Origin: an uncultured Croceitalea sp. | Lineage (GTDB): Bacteria; Bacteroidota; Bacteroidia; Flavobacteriales; Flavobacteriaceae | DNA length: 64,000 nt | NCBI GenBank assembly: GCA_947495075.1 | Contig: CANLXH010000002.1 | Location: forward strand, 558,001-622,000 | Reading direction: 5' to 3' | Shown here: positions 25,295 through 34,443 of the stretch, one piece after another | How the letters are laid out: each line of letters starts with the position of its first letter | Position numbering within the stretch: the first letter of the stretch is position 1 | Position numbers and translations under genes: made by a program | The notes under the pieces: model-generated | Seen by the model: the letters and a program-made list of their open reading frames with translations, nothing else | What the model was told of the DNA's origin: nothing | Databases searched by the model: none

Positions 25295-25828
25295 TTGAGT
25301 CTTGAAAAACTCATAGATAACTGCAAACAGGGCAATCGAAGGGCCCAAGAAGAACTCTACAGAAAATACTCGGGAGTGCTTTTTGGAATGTGCTTAAAGT
25401 ATTCGCGCAATAAAACTGAAGCAGAAGATAGTCTTCATGACAGTTTTATGACCATATATGACAAGATTGGCCAGTTTACAGGAAAAGGTTCTTTTGAGGG
25501 GTGGATGAAACGGATTACTGTAAATACAGTGTTGCAAAAATATCGTAAAGAGCAACATCTAAATGTAGTGTCTGAAAATATGGGTGATGAGATAGATATT
25601 GAAAGTGACAATACTAACAATATTAAACTCTCTACATTATTGGAGTATATTCAACAATTGCCGAATAAATATCGCCTCACATTTAACCTCTACGTACTTG
25701 ATGGCTATACTCATAAAGAAATTAGTGAGCTTTTGGGTACCTCAACAGGAACATCCAAATCAAACTTGGCTAGAGCTAAAATGATTTTAAAAGAAAAAAT
25801 TGAAAAAGAAAATATAAACATTGCTTAA
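25295..25828 (+). CDS. ECF RNA polymerase sigma factor
   Basis: A 177-residue ECF sigma factor with region 2 (EAEDSLHDSFMTIYDKIGQF, then FEGWMKRITVN) and region 4 (LPNKYRLTFNLYVLDGYTHKEISE followed by GTSTGTSKSNLARAK). The start appears to be TTG at 25295 (MSLEKLIDNCKQ), as the usual ECF N terminus begins right there and the nearest ATG would delete part of region 2. It precedes, by 11 bases, a protein whose layout suits a membrane-spanning anti-sigma factor, which probably keeps this sigma factor inactive until an envelope signal. Its regulon cannot be read from this window. Confidence 0.92.
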   Translation: MSLEKLIDNCKQGNRRAQEELYRKYSGVLFGMCLKYSRNKTEAEDSLHDSFMTIYDKIGQFTGKGSFEGWMKRITVNTVLQKYRKEQHLNVVSENMGDEIDIESDNTNNIKLSTLLEYIQQLPNKYRLTFNLYVLDGYTHKEISELLGTSTGTSKSNLARAKMILKEKIEKENINIA

Positions 25829-25839
25829 GCATTTTAAGA

Positions 25840-27369
25840 ATGGAAAAAAATAATTTAGAAAAACTATTTCATGAGAAGTTGAAAGACTTTCGTGAAATTC
25901 CAGGCGAGCATGTTTGGGAATCAATTTCGACCTCTTTGGATAAGAAGAAAAAGAAAAGAGTAATTCCTATATGGTGGAAACTAGGCGGCGTTGCGGCTTT
26001 ATTGGCTTTACTGTTTTATGTGGTAAATCCTTTTGAATCAACTATTCCTGTTAATCAAACCACAGATATAGAGAAAAATACTCCCCAGAAATCTAATGAA
26101 ACGATTGATATTCAAAAGCTTTCTAATGATTCTATTAACAAAATAGACAATAGTAATTCCATAGAGTTAGCTGATACGGAAAGTAATAAACAGGATAAGG
26201 AAAAAACTAAAGAAGTAGAACTGGTTAAAACTAAAAAAAATGTGCAAAGCCGAGTTGCTGTAGCTGATTCCAACACCAAAGGTTCTACGAATAATAAACT
26301 TAAAAATGATAAACAGAAAAATGCTATAAAAAATAAAGGAAGAGTTGCTGTAACAGAAAAAGGAAATCTGGAAGAAGAAAAGCTTAAAAAGAATACAGAT
26401 AAAATTGATTTTAATAAGACTATTGGAAAATCAGAAACCGGTGAAGTTGTATCTTCCAAAATAAATAAAGAAAAAGTCAGCGATAGTCAAAAACAGAACT
26501 TAGAAAAAGAGCTTTCTAACAAAGAAGATGCTGTAACAGTCGCAATCACAGAAAAAGAAGATGACAAAAAATCAGTTTTCGATGTAATTAAGGAAAAGAA
26601 AGAAGATGAAGAGAAGCTTGAAATAGCAGAAAATAGTAAAAATAAATGGTCAGTGGGACCATCTATTGCACCTGTCTATTTTGATGCTGTAGGGCAAGGC
26701 TCTCCTATACACTCAAATTTCGTAGAAAATTCTAAGTCTGGAAATATAAATTTAAGTTACGGTTTAACTGTTGCTTACGATTTAGGAAAACGTTTAAAAG
26801 TACGTTCTGGAATACATAAAGTAGATTACGGATACGATACTAATGAAATAGTGTTTTCTTCATCTATTGCAGCAAATAGTACTGGAACAATAGATAATAT
26901 TAATTTTTCTCAAACATCGAGAACAATCGTTGTTCAAAGTAAGAAAGCTAATACTAATGAATTAGCTAGTCCAAGCTCCAGTGATTTTTCTGCTCTAAGT
27001 CCACAAAGAGATGGTCGTATGTCTCAGCAAATTGGTTATTTGGAGATTCCGTTAGAATTAAATTATGCTTTGGTTGACAATAAACTTGGCGTAAATGTAA
27101 TTGGTGGTTTTAGTTCTTTATTTTTAGTTGAGAATTCCGTTTCTCTAGAATCTGAAGGGTTTGTAACAGAAGTTGGTGAGGCAAACAATATTAACTCCGT
27201 TAATTTTAGTGGTAATTTAGGTTTTGGTATTAATTACCAATTCTCTCCAAAAGTCCAAATTAATCTTGAACCAGTTTTTAAGTATCAATTAAATACTTTT
27301 TCACAAACAGCCGGAAATTTTAATCCTTATTCTATTGGTGTATACAGTGGGGTTCGATTTAATTTTTAA
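25840..27369 (+). CDS. Candidate dual-membrane-spanning anti-sigma factor with outer-membrane beta-barrel
   Basis: A 509-residue protein with four regions. Residues 1-40 are cytoplasmic and charged (FHEKLKDFREIPGEHVWESI), a plausible sigma-binding helix. Residues 42-62 are one inner-membrane helix (IPIWWKLGGVAALLALLFYV). Residues 63-268 are a Lys/Glu/Asn/Ser-rich, probably disordered periplasmic linker of about 200 residues that includes two RVAV segments. Residues 270-509 are amphipathic beta strands typical of a small outer-membrane barrel, ending in GVYSGVRFNF with a C-terminal Phe, the usual barrel-assembly signal. It follows an ECF sigma gene by 11 bases. This layout matches the Dma-type anti-sigma factors described in Bacteroides. 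The alternative is an ordinary barrel protein with an N-terminal anchor. Confidence 0.75.
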   Translation: MEKNNLEKLFHEKLKDFREIPGEHVWESISTSLDKKKKKRVIPIWWKLGGVAALLALLFYVVNPFESTIPVNQTTDIEKNTPQKSNETIDIQKLSNDSINKIDNSNSIELADTESNKQDKEKTKEVELVKTKKNVQSRVAVADSNTKGSTNNKLKNDKQKNAIKNKGRVAVTEKGNLEEEKLKKNTDKIDFNKTIGKSETGEVVSSKINKEKVSDSQKQNLEKELSNKEDAVTVAITEKEDDKKSVFDVIKEKKEDEEKLEIAENSKNKWSVGPSIAPVYFDAVGQGSPIHSNFVENSKSGNINLSYGLTVAYDLGKRLKVRSGIHKVDYGYDTNEIVFSSSIAANSTGTIDNINFSQTSRTIVVQSKKANTNELASPSSSDFSALSPQRDGRMSQQIGYLEIPLELNYALVDNKLGVNVIGGFSSLFLVENSVSLESEGFVTEVGEANNINSVNFSGNLGFGINYQFSPKVQINLEPVFKYQLNTFSQTAGNFNPYSIGVYSGVRFNF

Positions 27370-27430
27370 AAAATAAGACCAGAATTGGTCAACAAAGTTG
27401 GTTAGGTTGTGTCGCACTATGCGGCATCTA

Positions 27431-27465
27431 AAAAAACACCTCATAGCAGTTATGAGGTGTTTTTA
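27431..27465. terminator. Bidirectional intrinsic terminator
   Basis: AACACCTCATA (27435-27445) pairs with TATGAGGTGTT (27451-27461), 5-base loop, A-run before and T-run after. It serves the ECF/barrel operon on the plus strand and plsC on the minus strand. Confidence 0.85.
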
Positions 27466-27491
27466 TTAAAATCAGTTTTCTAAAACAACTA

Positions 27492-28232
27492 TTAATAATT
27501 TTTAGACAACTCTTTAAGTATTGTTTCACGGACCTCTTCCCTTAAGGTAGAGGTGTCTTCTACTCCTAATAGTTGTGTATCTACAAATTCATGGACTTTA
27601 ACTCGTAATATACCTGGGCCACCGCTAAAAAAAGTCCACGGAAAACGTTTTTTACAATCCAAAAACGTTATTGGAACAATTGGTATATTATGTCTAATTG
27701 CCATTCTAAATGCACCATCTTTAAAGGAGTCCAAAATCACTTTTTCATCGGGAACACCTCCTTCAGGGAAAATACAGATACTTAAGCCTTGGTTTAATCT
27801 GTGTTGCACACGCCGGTATACGGCAGTTCTACTTTTGGGGTCGTTCCTATTTACTAAAATACATACTCGCTTATAGAAAAAACCAAACAAAGGTATTTTG
27901 GCCAGCTCTTCTTTACCAACAAAAACAAAGGGATTCTTACTTACATATAGCATCAACATTATATCTAGCATACTTGTATGATTAGCTACCTGCATGTAAC
28001 TTTCTCCTTTGCTAATTTTTTGCTCTGTGCTTATCTTAGGAAAACAAAACATACCGAAAAGTATAGTTTTAGCCCAAAGATTGCGTGCTAGCCAAAAGAA
28101 TTGTGGGTAGGTCTTTTCAGAAAGCGTCGTCACCAATAAAAAAGGGAAGAAAACTACTATTGGCAGCGCTACCATTACATAAAACCAAACTCTATAAATA
28201 GCTTGACCAAAATTTTTCAATAGTTTGAGCAT
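27492..28232 (-). CDS. plsC: 1-acyl-sn-glycerol-3-phosphate acyltransferase (PlsC family)
   Basis: A 246-residue membrane-bound acyltransferase. The HX4D catalytic motif is NHTSMLD (His85, Asp90). The acceptor-binding FPEGG motif is near 154, and the N-terminal 40 residues hold one or two hydrophobic helices (VWFYVMVALPIVVFFPFLLV). It transfers an acyl chain to lysophosphatidic acid, the second acylation in phospholipid synthesis. Bacteroidota usually carry several paralogues, some for lyso-ornithine lipids, so the acceptor is not certain. It diverges from trpS and shares a terminator with the convergent ECF operon. Confidence 0.88.
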   Translation of the reverse strand: MLKLLKNFGQAIYRVWFYVMVALPIVVFFPFLLVTTLSEKTYPQFFWLARNLWAKTILFGMFCFPKISTEQKISKGESYMQVANHTSMLDIMLMLYVSKNPFVFVGKEELAKIPLFGFFYKRVCILVNRNDPKSRTAVYRRVQHRLNQGLSICIFPEGGVPDEKVILDSFKDGAFRMAIRHNIPIVPITFLDCKKRFPWTFFSGGPGILRVKVHEFVDTQLLGVEDTSTLREEVRETILKELSKNY

Positions 28233-28249
28233 AAATCAAATGTACCAAA

Positions 28250-28282
28250 TTGTGTAAGTTTTTTGGTATTACATTACCTTTA
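28250..28282 (+). promoter_or_regulatory. Probable promoter of trpS
   Basis: TTG at 28250-28252, a 22-base spacer and TACCTTTA at 28275-28282, one base off TAnnTTTG. It gives a leader of about 15 bases before the trpS ATG. Confidence 0.45.
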
Positions 28283-28302
28283 TGCCTTATCAAAATTGAA
28301 AA

Positions 28303-29271
28303 ATGGCACGAATTTTAACAGGAATTCAAAGTACAGGAGTACCACATTTAGGAAATATTTTGGGTGCAATTATACCTGCCATAGAAATGGCAAAAGACCC
28401 AAAAAATGAGTCTTTTCTATTTATTGCAGATATGCATTCCCTAACTCAAATAAAAAATGGAGATGAATTACGTAATAATACGTATGCTACGGCTGCCACT
28501 TGGCTTGCCTTTGGTTTAGATATAGAAAAAACTGTTTTTTACCGTCAAAGCGATGTTCCACAAGTAACGGAACTTGCTTGGTATTTAAGTTGTTTCTTCC
28601 CTTATCAACGTTTAACACTTGCACATTCTTTTAAAGATAAAGCAAATCGATTAGAAGATGTAAACTCAGGTTTATTTAGTTACCCTATGCTTATGGCTGC
28701 GGATATTCTATTGTATGATGCTCATATGGTGCCTGTTGGAAAAGACCAGTCCCAGCATTTAGAAATGACAAGAGATGTGGCTTCTCGATTTCATGCTCAA
28801 TTTGGAGAAACCTTTGTACTCCCGGAAACCAAACTTCAAGAAAGCACCATGTATGTGCCTGGTACAGATGGTGAAAAAATGAGTAAGAGTAAAGGGAATA
28901 CCATAAATATATTTCAGCCAGACAAAAAATTACGCAAGCAGTTAATGGGTATCCAAACAGATAGTACTCCCATGGAAGAGCCTAAAGACCCTACAAACGA
29001 CAATGTTTTTGCGTTGTATAAACTGTTAGCTTCACAAGAACAAATTGAAGATATGAGTGCTAATTACTTAGCGGGCAATTATGGATATGGTCATGCTAAA
29101 CAAGCATTATATGAGGTGATTCTCCAAAAATTTGAAGAGCCTAGAGAGAAGTTTGACTATTACATTAATAATCTAAAGGAAGTAGATGAAGCCCTTACCA
29201 TAGGTGCGGAAAAAGCTAAAAAAGTAGCTGATAAGGTATTGGAGAGAGTTCGTGAGAAGATTGGGTATTAG
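28303..29271 (+). CDS. trpS: Tryptophan--tRNA ligase
   Basis: A 322-residue class I aminoacyl-tRNA synthetase. The HIGH-like motif appears as TGVPHLGNILGA near residue 11 and KMSKSKGN is in the C-terminal half (GTDGEKMSKSKGNTI). Further family marks are GKDQSQHLEMTRD and DILLYDAHMVPVG. It charges tRNA-Trp. It is a short, single-copy-looking gene transcribed alone with a promoter nearby and no leader features typical of T-box control. No irregularity is visible. Confidence 0.96.
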   Translation: MARILTGIQSTGVPHLGNILGAIIPAIEMAKDPKNESFLFIADMHSLTQIKNGDELRNNTYATAATWLAFGLDIEKTVFYRQSDVPQVTELAWYLSCFFPYQRLTLAHSFKDKANRLEDVNSGLFSYPMLMAADILLYDAHMVPVGKDQSQHLEMTRDVASRFHAQFGETFVLPETKLQESTMYVPGTDGEKMSKSKGNTINIFQPDKKLRKQLMGIQTDSTPMEEPKDPTNDNVFALYKLLASQEQIEDMSANYLAGNYGYGHAKQALYEVILQKFEEPREKFDYYINNLKEVDEALTIGAEKAKKVADKVLERVREKIGY

Positions 29272-29373
29272 TCTATTCCTTTTTTGATGTTTAAGTTTCT
29301 TAATCCTAAGTTAAATTAATCTTAAAACTCTATGTAATACCTTATATTAATGTCTTTTGTAATTCTATTTCAT

Positions 29374-31875
29374 ATGAAAAGACATTTAGCTTCTATTCTT
29401 TTTACTTGTTTCTGTTTTACTTACAATCTTACTTTAGCTCAAAACAATCAAGTTTTTAATGATATAGTTGGTAAAATTACCACCTATAAAGAACTTAAGA
29501 ATCCAGAAAAAACATATATAACAACAGATAAGGATTTTTACATCAATGGAGAAACCATTTGGTATAAAGTATTTCTCTTAAACGGATCTAATCATACAGC
29601 GACTGATAAAAGTAATGTAGTTTATATAGAACTAATTAATGATAAAGACAGTATTGTAGCCCAGCAGAAACTAATTAATCAAGGGTTTGGTGTACACGGG
29701 AGTATGGATATTGCCGAACCGCTAGAGAAAGGACATTATATATTGCGTGCATACACAAAATATATGTTGAATGAAAAACAACCTATACTCCACCATAAAA
29801 AAATTACTGTTCAAGCTCCAAGACCTGATAGTTCCACATTAAATCTAGCAGAAAAAAATACTCCTCAAATAAATCAAAGTAATTCTAATTTAGAAAGGCT
29901 CAATGTTTCTTTTTTCCCAGAAGGAGGAAGTCTTATTTCAGGAATATCAAGTATTCTTGGAATAAAAATAACTGATAATGAAGGAACTGGTATTGCTTTA
30001 AAAGGGAAAATATTTGATGATACCAACAATCTAATTTCTGTTTTTAAAAGTCATGAATTTGGTCTTGGAAAAGCAGTTTTCACTCCAAAATTTAATAAAA
30101 AATACTTTGCGCAAATTGTTGTAAACGATAAAACAGAAAGATATCCTTTACCAAATGCATCACAAACTGGATATGCATTAAGGATAAGAAATTTAGGCAA
30201 GTCCATAGAGCTTGATGTTGCGACTAATTTAATAGAAGGACTTAAAGAAACCATGTTGGTAGGTCATATAAGAGGGCGCACATTTTTTAAACATATAGAA
30301 AAAACCTCAGATTCGATTTTCTCTGTAAAATTACTTACCAAAGAATTAGAAGATGGTGTCGCTCATTTCACACTATTTACAAGAAATGGGGAGCCTGTAT
30401 GCGAAAGGCTAATTTTTATAGAAAATACAGAAAATGTTGTTGTTTTAACTGCCAAATTAGATTCTACTGTATATGACCAAAGAGAGAAAGTTTCAATAAA
30501 ATTAGATTTAAAAAACAAAAAGGGTTTCCCATTAAAAGGAAACTTAACAACTAGTATAATTGTTAATACCAACTCATCCAATAACTCTGGTAGCGAAATA
30601 AAAAGCTGGCTGTTACTTAACTCTGACGTAGGCGGAACCGTTCCTAATGCCAATTATTTCTTTGAAAAAAATAACTCAAAAAGAAAGTATCTCTTGGATG
30701 CGTTGATGCTTACCCATGGATGGAGAAGGTTTGTCTGGAAAGACCTATTAAATAAAAAAGTAAATAAAACCTTAGAGTTTGAGCCTGAAAAAGGAATAAT
30801 GATAGAAGGTAAAACTACTAGTTTTAAAAATGAATATATGTCAAAACAGTCTTTAGTTAATCTAAGTTTTTTAGGAGAGAGTTTATTTCAAGAAGAGAAA
30901 GTAACCAATGCTCAGGGAGTTTTTAGTTTTGGTCCTTTTAACTTTAATGATACTATAAACATCCTATTACAAGCTAAGCCATTAAAAAAGATTGATAAAA
31001 ATGAGTTTTCAATCTATACTGAAGATTCTTTTCCAAAGCCTTTATTAGATAATAAAAGAATATCTGAGTATCCTACTAAAAAAATTAATTTTCCGGAAAA
31101 ATACTTAAAACAAGCCTATAAGAGTAAAGTAGAAAAGTTTAGATATGACCCCAAAATTATAGCATTAGAAAGTGTTAGCGTTGAGGCTAAAAAAAAGAAG
31201 ACGCATAAAGAATTAGTTAATGAAGAGATTCAAGAATTTACGAGATATAGAGCTCCTGATTCTAGAATCTTTACAGATTCTTTGTACGCAGGTCCAGCCT
31301 TAAGTGCTCTTGATTTATTATTATTTGTCCCAGGGGTTCAAGTTACTGGGTATTATCCTAATCAAAAGCTTGTAATACCGAGAGCTATAGCATCCAGTTT
31401 TACAGGTTCCACTGGACCTCTTATACTATTGGATGGCATTCCAGTAGACATTTCTTTTATAGCCAATATGAGAGCAAATGAGATTATGTTTGTAGATCTT
31501 CTTGTCGAAGCATCGACTACCCTTTATGGTCTAAGAGGTGCATCTGGTGTAATAGCATTCTATTCCAATAAACAATTAAGAGTTAATCTTTATGCAGAGC
31601 AAGAGTATCCTAACATACTCAATTTTAAAATAGGTGGATTTGCAAAAGTTAGGGAATTTTACAGTCCAAATTACGCTGTTCCTTCACCTAAACATATACG
31701 AGCGGATTACAGAACAACATTGCACTGGGAGCCAAATATTACTATTACAGATTCCGATAGTGCAAGTATTGATTTTTTCACAGGAGACCTTTCGGGAACA
31801 TATTCAGTAAAGGTGGAAGGTATTACAATGGATGGCAGACCTGTAAGCGCTATTGAAACCTTCATGGTAAATTGA
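29374..31875 (+). CDS. Secreted MG2-like protein with TonB-receptor plug domain but no barrel
   Basis: From the ATG at 29374 it has 833 residues with a signal peptide (MKRHLASILFTCFCFTYNLTLAQ); I reject an in-frame ATG 24 bases earlier. Residues about 30-130 resemble the macroglobulin MG2 domain (TYITTDKDFYINGETIWYKV). The middle is a run of Ig-like domains, and residues about 640-730 are a TonB-receptor plug-like domain (LSALDLLLFVPGVQVTGYYP, LILLDGIPVD, LRGASGVIAFYSN). Only about 100 residues follow the plug, far too few for the 22-strand barrel. It is therefore probably a periplasmic or surface accessory protein and not a receptor. The family is common in Bacteroidota but its role is unknown. 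Confidence 0.7.
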   Translation: MKRHLASILFTCFCFTYNLTLAQNNQVFNDIVGKITTYKELKNPEKTYITTDKDFYINGETIWYKVFLLNGSNHTATDKSNVVYIELINDKDSIVAQQKLINQGFGVHGSMDIAEPLEKGHYILRAYTKYMLNEKQPILHHKKITVQAPRPDSSTLNLAEKNTPQINQSNSNLERLNVSFFPEGGSLISGISSILGIKITDNEGTGIALKGKIFDDTNNLISVFKSHEFGLGKAVFTPKFNKKYFAQIVVNDKTERYPLPNASQTGYALRIRNLGKSIELDVATNLIEGLKETMLVGHIRGRTFFKHIEKTSDSIFSVKLLTKELEDGVAHFTLFTRNGEPVCERLIFIENTENVVVLTAKLDSTVYDQREKVSIKLDLKNKKGFPLKGNLTTSIIVNTNSSNNSGSEIKSWLLLNSDVGGTVPNANYFFEKNNSKRKYLLDALMLTHGWRRFVWKDLLNKKVNKTLEFEPEKGIMIEGKTTSFKNEYMSKQSLVNLSFLGESLFQEEKVTNAQGVFSFGPFNFNDTINILLQAKPLKKIDKNEFSIYTEDSFPKPLLDNKRISEYPTKKINFPEKYLKQAYKSKVEKFRYDPKIIALESVSVEAKKKKTHKELVNEEIQEFTRYRAPDSRIFTDSLYAGPALSALDLLLFVPGVQVTGYYPNQKLVIPRAIASSFTGSTGPLILLDGIPVDISFIANMRANEIMFVDLLVEASTTLYGLRGASGVIAFYSNKQLRVNLYAEQEYPNILNFKIGGFAKVREFYSPNYAVPSPKHIRADYRTTLHWEPNITITDSDSASIDFFTGDLSGTYSVKVEGITMDGRPVSAIETFMVN

Positions 31876-32223
31876 AATAGTTATAATAGCAATTTTTATC
31901 AATTAAATAAAATACTCTGTAAAATTTGAGAACGGTATATTTATTACAATTCGACTATATAATATAGCGGTTCATAGAATTCATTACACTAAATGATTTC
32001 CTACCTGAATTTTATAGATTTAAGTGATTAAGCCTTTTTGGTAGTTTATTGAAATAGCCTTATTTCCTCTACTACAAAAACATTCAAAATTTTAATTAAA
32101 ACCAATATTTTATGCATAATAACTGCTTATTGGTCTTTTAATTAAATTTAAATGGCTTTAGGAATAGAACACCCTTTCTGTCTTTAAAAAATCGATAAAG
32201 TGAAAAATTGATGCTATCTAGTT
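31876..32223. other. 348-base intergenic region without genes
   Basis: AT-rich, between convergent stop codons. I find no coding frame. Its only clear structure is the inverted repeat listed at 32090-32146; no strong G/C hairpin terminator is present for either neighbour. Confidence 0.6.
32090..32146. repeat. Long imperfect inverted repeat
   Basis: TTTTAATTAAAACCAATA (32090-32107) faces TATTGGTCTTTTAATTAAA (32128-32146): 17-18 paired positions with one bulged C and a 20-base loop. It lies between convergent genes and may act as a terminator for either strand or be a remnant of a small inverted-repeat element. Confidence 0.45.
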
Positions 32224-33327
32224 CTATACCGCTTCAAACAATTTACCAGGTAACGGACGAACCACCCCTTTCATCTCCATATTCAATAGGGTTGCTGAAA
32301 CCTTAAAAATTGGCAAATTACACTCCAAAGCAACGGTATCTAGTAGTTGTTTCCCGTTATGTTGCAGATAGGAGTAGATTGACTGTTCTGTTTCATCGAG
32401 CTCCACAAATAGTTGTTTTTGAACAGGCTCTTTTTGCTGCTCATCGAGCTCCCAACCTAGTAAATAAACCAATTCAGCAGCTGAAGTGAGCAATTGCGCC
32501 TTTTGTTGTTTAATTAAATTATTACAGCCTTTACTATATTTATCGCTTGTTCTCCCTGGAACGGCAAATACATCTCTATTATAACTATGTGCAATGTCCG
32601 CAGTTACCAAACTACCTCCTTTTTCTGCAGATTCTACCACAATAGTAGCTTCTCCCATACCAGCAATAACACGGTTTCGTTTTAAAAAATTCTCTCGGTC
32701 CGGATTGCTACTACTCCAGAATTCAGTTAAAAACCCGCCATTCTTTTCTATCTGTGAGACATGCTTTTTATGAGCTTTTGGATATACTTGGTTTAAGCCA
32801 TGAGCTAAACAGCCTATGGTTTGCAAACCATGTTCTGCTGCAGCACGCTGAATGGTAATATCAACACCATAAGCAAAACCACTTACAATTATGGGATTTA
32901 AAAGGGCAATTTCAGCTATAAACTCTTCACAAAAAGCTTGACCATAACTGGTAATTTTTCGAGTTCCTACAATACTTATGATTCTCCGTTCTTTTAAATC
33001 AATATTTCCAGATTTAAAAAGTAAAATAGGACTGTCTATGCAATGTTTTAAATGCCTTGGATAGTCTTCGTCTAAAAAGTAAGAATATGCTATCTTGTTT
33101 TTACTAATAAAATTAAACTCATCATATGCAGCATCTAGATATTCTGAATCATTAAGGTTCTGTAATGCGTAAGTGCCAATTCCATCAATTTTAAGCAAGT
33201 TTTGCTTTTTTTCCTCAAAAATTGCTATGGCACTACCACACCTATCTAATAACTTTTTCGCGTTAATATCACCTATATTAGGTATTCGCTGTAGCCTAAG
33301 TAAAGCAATTAACTCATTTTCAGACAT
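32224..33327 (-). CDS. dprA: DNA-processing protein DprA
   Basis: A 367-residue DprA. Layout: an N-terminal SAM-like domain (residues 1-70, NIGDINAKKLLDRCG), a Rossmann core (IVGTRKITSYGQ, SGFAYGVDITIQRAAAEHG, LAHGLNQVYPKAHKKH, FLKRNRVIAGMGEATIVVESAEKGGSLVTA) and a C-terminal winged-helix (TEQSIYSYLQHNGKQLLDTVA). DprA protects incoming single-stranded DNA and loads RecA in natural transformation. In Bacteroidota it is widespread, also in strains not known to be competent. It diverges from the HU/SPOR gene. Confidence 0.95.
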   Translation of the reverse strand: MSENELIALLRLQRIPNIGDINAKKLLDRCGSAIAIFEEKKQNLLKIDGIGTYALQNLNDSEYLDAAYDEFNFISKNKIAYSYFLDEDYPRHLKHCIDSPILLFKSGNIDLKERRIISIVGTRKITSYGQAFCEEFIAEIALLNPIIVSGFAYGVDITIQRAAAEHGLQTIGCLAHGLNQVYPKAHKKHVSQIEKNGGFLTEFWSSSNPDRENFLKRNRVIAGMGEATIVVESAEKGGSLVTADIAHSYNRDVFAVPGRTSDKYSKGCNNLIKQQKAQLLTSAAELVYLLGWELDEQQKEPVQKQLFVELDETEQSIYSYLQHNGKQLLDTVALECNLPIFKVSATLLNMEMKGVVRPLPGKLFEAV

Positions 33328-33432
33328 GAATTTCAGGTAATCGAGTTTTCAACAAAGTTCAACAAATAGAATGTTAATAAAAAGTTATCTAGCCTATTTT
33401 GCAGGTGTACAAATTTTGTAATATTTGTCTCT

Positions 33433-34386
33433 ATGCGAACCGAACACTATATAGAAGAATTATTATACAGATATAACTGTGTGGTTGTCCCAGAATTTGG
33501 TGCTTTTTTAGCACATACAGCTTCTGCTCGTATAGATTCGGTTTCCAATACTTTACACCCGCCAACTAAGATTATTTCTTTCAATCAACAGCTTTCTAAA
33601 AATGATGGTTTATTAGTTTCTCATATTTCTAAAGCTAAGAAATTATCCTATGAGGATTTACTAGAAGAAGTTACAACTACCTCTAAGGAATGGATAGAGC
33701 GTTTACAAAATGATGAAACCATAGATTTGCATGGTATTGGGCAACTATCTATGAATACTGAACAAAAAATTCAGTTTGAGCCAGAGGAAAAAATTAACTA
33801 TTTAGCTTCTTCGTTTGGTCTTTCTGCATTTTCTGCTCCTCCTATTCTTAGGGAAGAGTTAAAAGAAGAAGTGGAAGAATTAGAAGAACGTATTCCTTTT
33901 ATTATTACTCCTGAAAAACGTAAAGAATCTTCTTTTAGACCTATATTAAAATACGCCGCAGTTTTTCTTCTTTTTTGCGCTACTGGAATTTCTGGATATC
34001 AATTTTACAATCAAAATCTAGAGAAACAACAGCTGGTACAACAAGATGCACAAGAGCAAGTTTCTAAATACATACAAGAAGCTACTTTTTTTGATACTAC
34101 CCCCTTAGAATTACCAGCTCTAAGTCTTAAAGTGAGTAAAAAAGAGCCTATTTCTGGACCACAGCATCATATTATCGCTGGTGCTTTTCGAATAAAGGAA
34201 AATGCCTCTAAAAAAGTGAAACAGCTTGAGAAACTGGGTTACAAAGCAAAATACATTGGGGCAAATAAGTTTGGTTTACATCAAGTCTCCTACTCTAGTT
34301 TTTGCGATTCTCGTGAAGCACTTCGTTTTTTGAGAAAAATAAAACGTACCGTATCCAAAGATGCGTGGATGCTTTCTGAGAAATAG
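33433..34386 (+). CDS. HU-CCDC81 and SPOR domain cell-division-associated membrane protein
   Basis: A 317-residue protein. The N-terminal 110 residues contain the HU-like CCDC81 domains found in Bacteroidota (YIEELLYRYNCVVVPEFGAFLAH, then DLHGIGQLSMN). One membrane helix lies around residues 176-194 (YAAVFLLFCATGISGYQF). The last 75 residues are a SPOR domain (HHIIAGAFRIKENASKKV ... SYSSFCDSREALRFLRKI) that binds denuded peptidoglycan at the division septum. It therefore links a cytoplasmic domain with a septal cell-wall domain. It is followed by a thioesterase gene with its own promoter. The function of the CCDC81-like part is unknown. Confidence 0.85.
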   Translation: MRTEHYIEELLYRYNCVVVPEFGAFLAHTASARIDSVSNTLHPPTKIISFNQQLSKNDGLLVSHISKAKKLSYEDLLEEVTTTSKEWIERLQNDETIDLHGIGQLSMNTEQKIQFEPEEKINYLASSFGLSAFSAPPILREELKEEVEELEERIPFIITPEKRKESSFRPILKYAAVFLLFCATGISGYQFYNQNLEKQQLVQQDAQEQVSKYIQEATFFDTTPLELPALSLKVSKKEPISGPQHHIIAGAFRIKENASKKVKQLEKLGYKAKYIGANKFGLHQVSYSSFCDSREALRFLRKIKRTVSKDAWMLSEK

Positions 34387-34419
34387 CAATTCTTTCTTCA
34401 TTACCGAAGTGCACTTCAA

Positions 34420-34427
34420 TATCTTTG
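34420..34427 (+). promoter_or_regulatory. -7 promoter element before the thioesterase
   Basis: TATCTTTG is an exact TAnnTTTG match 16 bases before the ATG. No TTG is visible at the -33 position, so strength is uncertain. Confidence 0.45.
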
Positions 34428-34443
34428 TTCAAAATTTACTCTC

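Noticed and set aside
9971-25841. The same 17-mer TTAAGCATTTTAAGAAT just before two start codons (9971-9987 and 25825-25841)
   Set aside because: AT-rich 17-mers can recur by chance at this scale. One copy overlaps the end of the sigma-factor gene and the other is half of a terminator stem, so the shared sequence has separate explanations.
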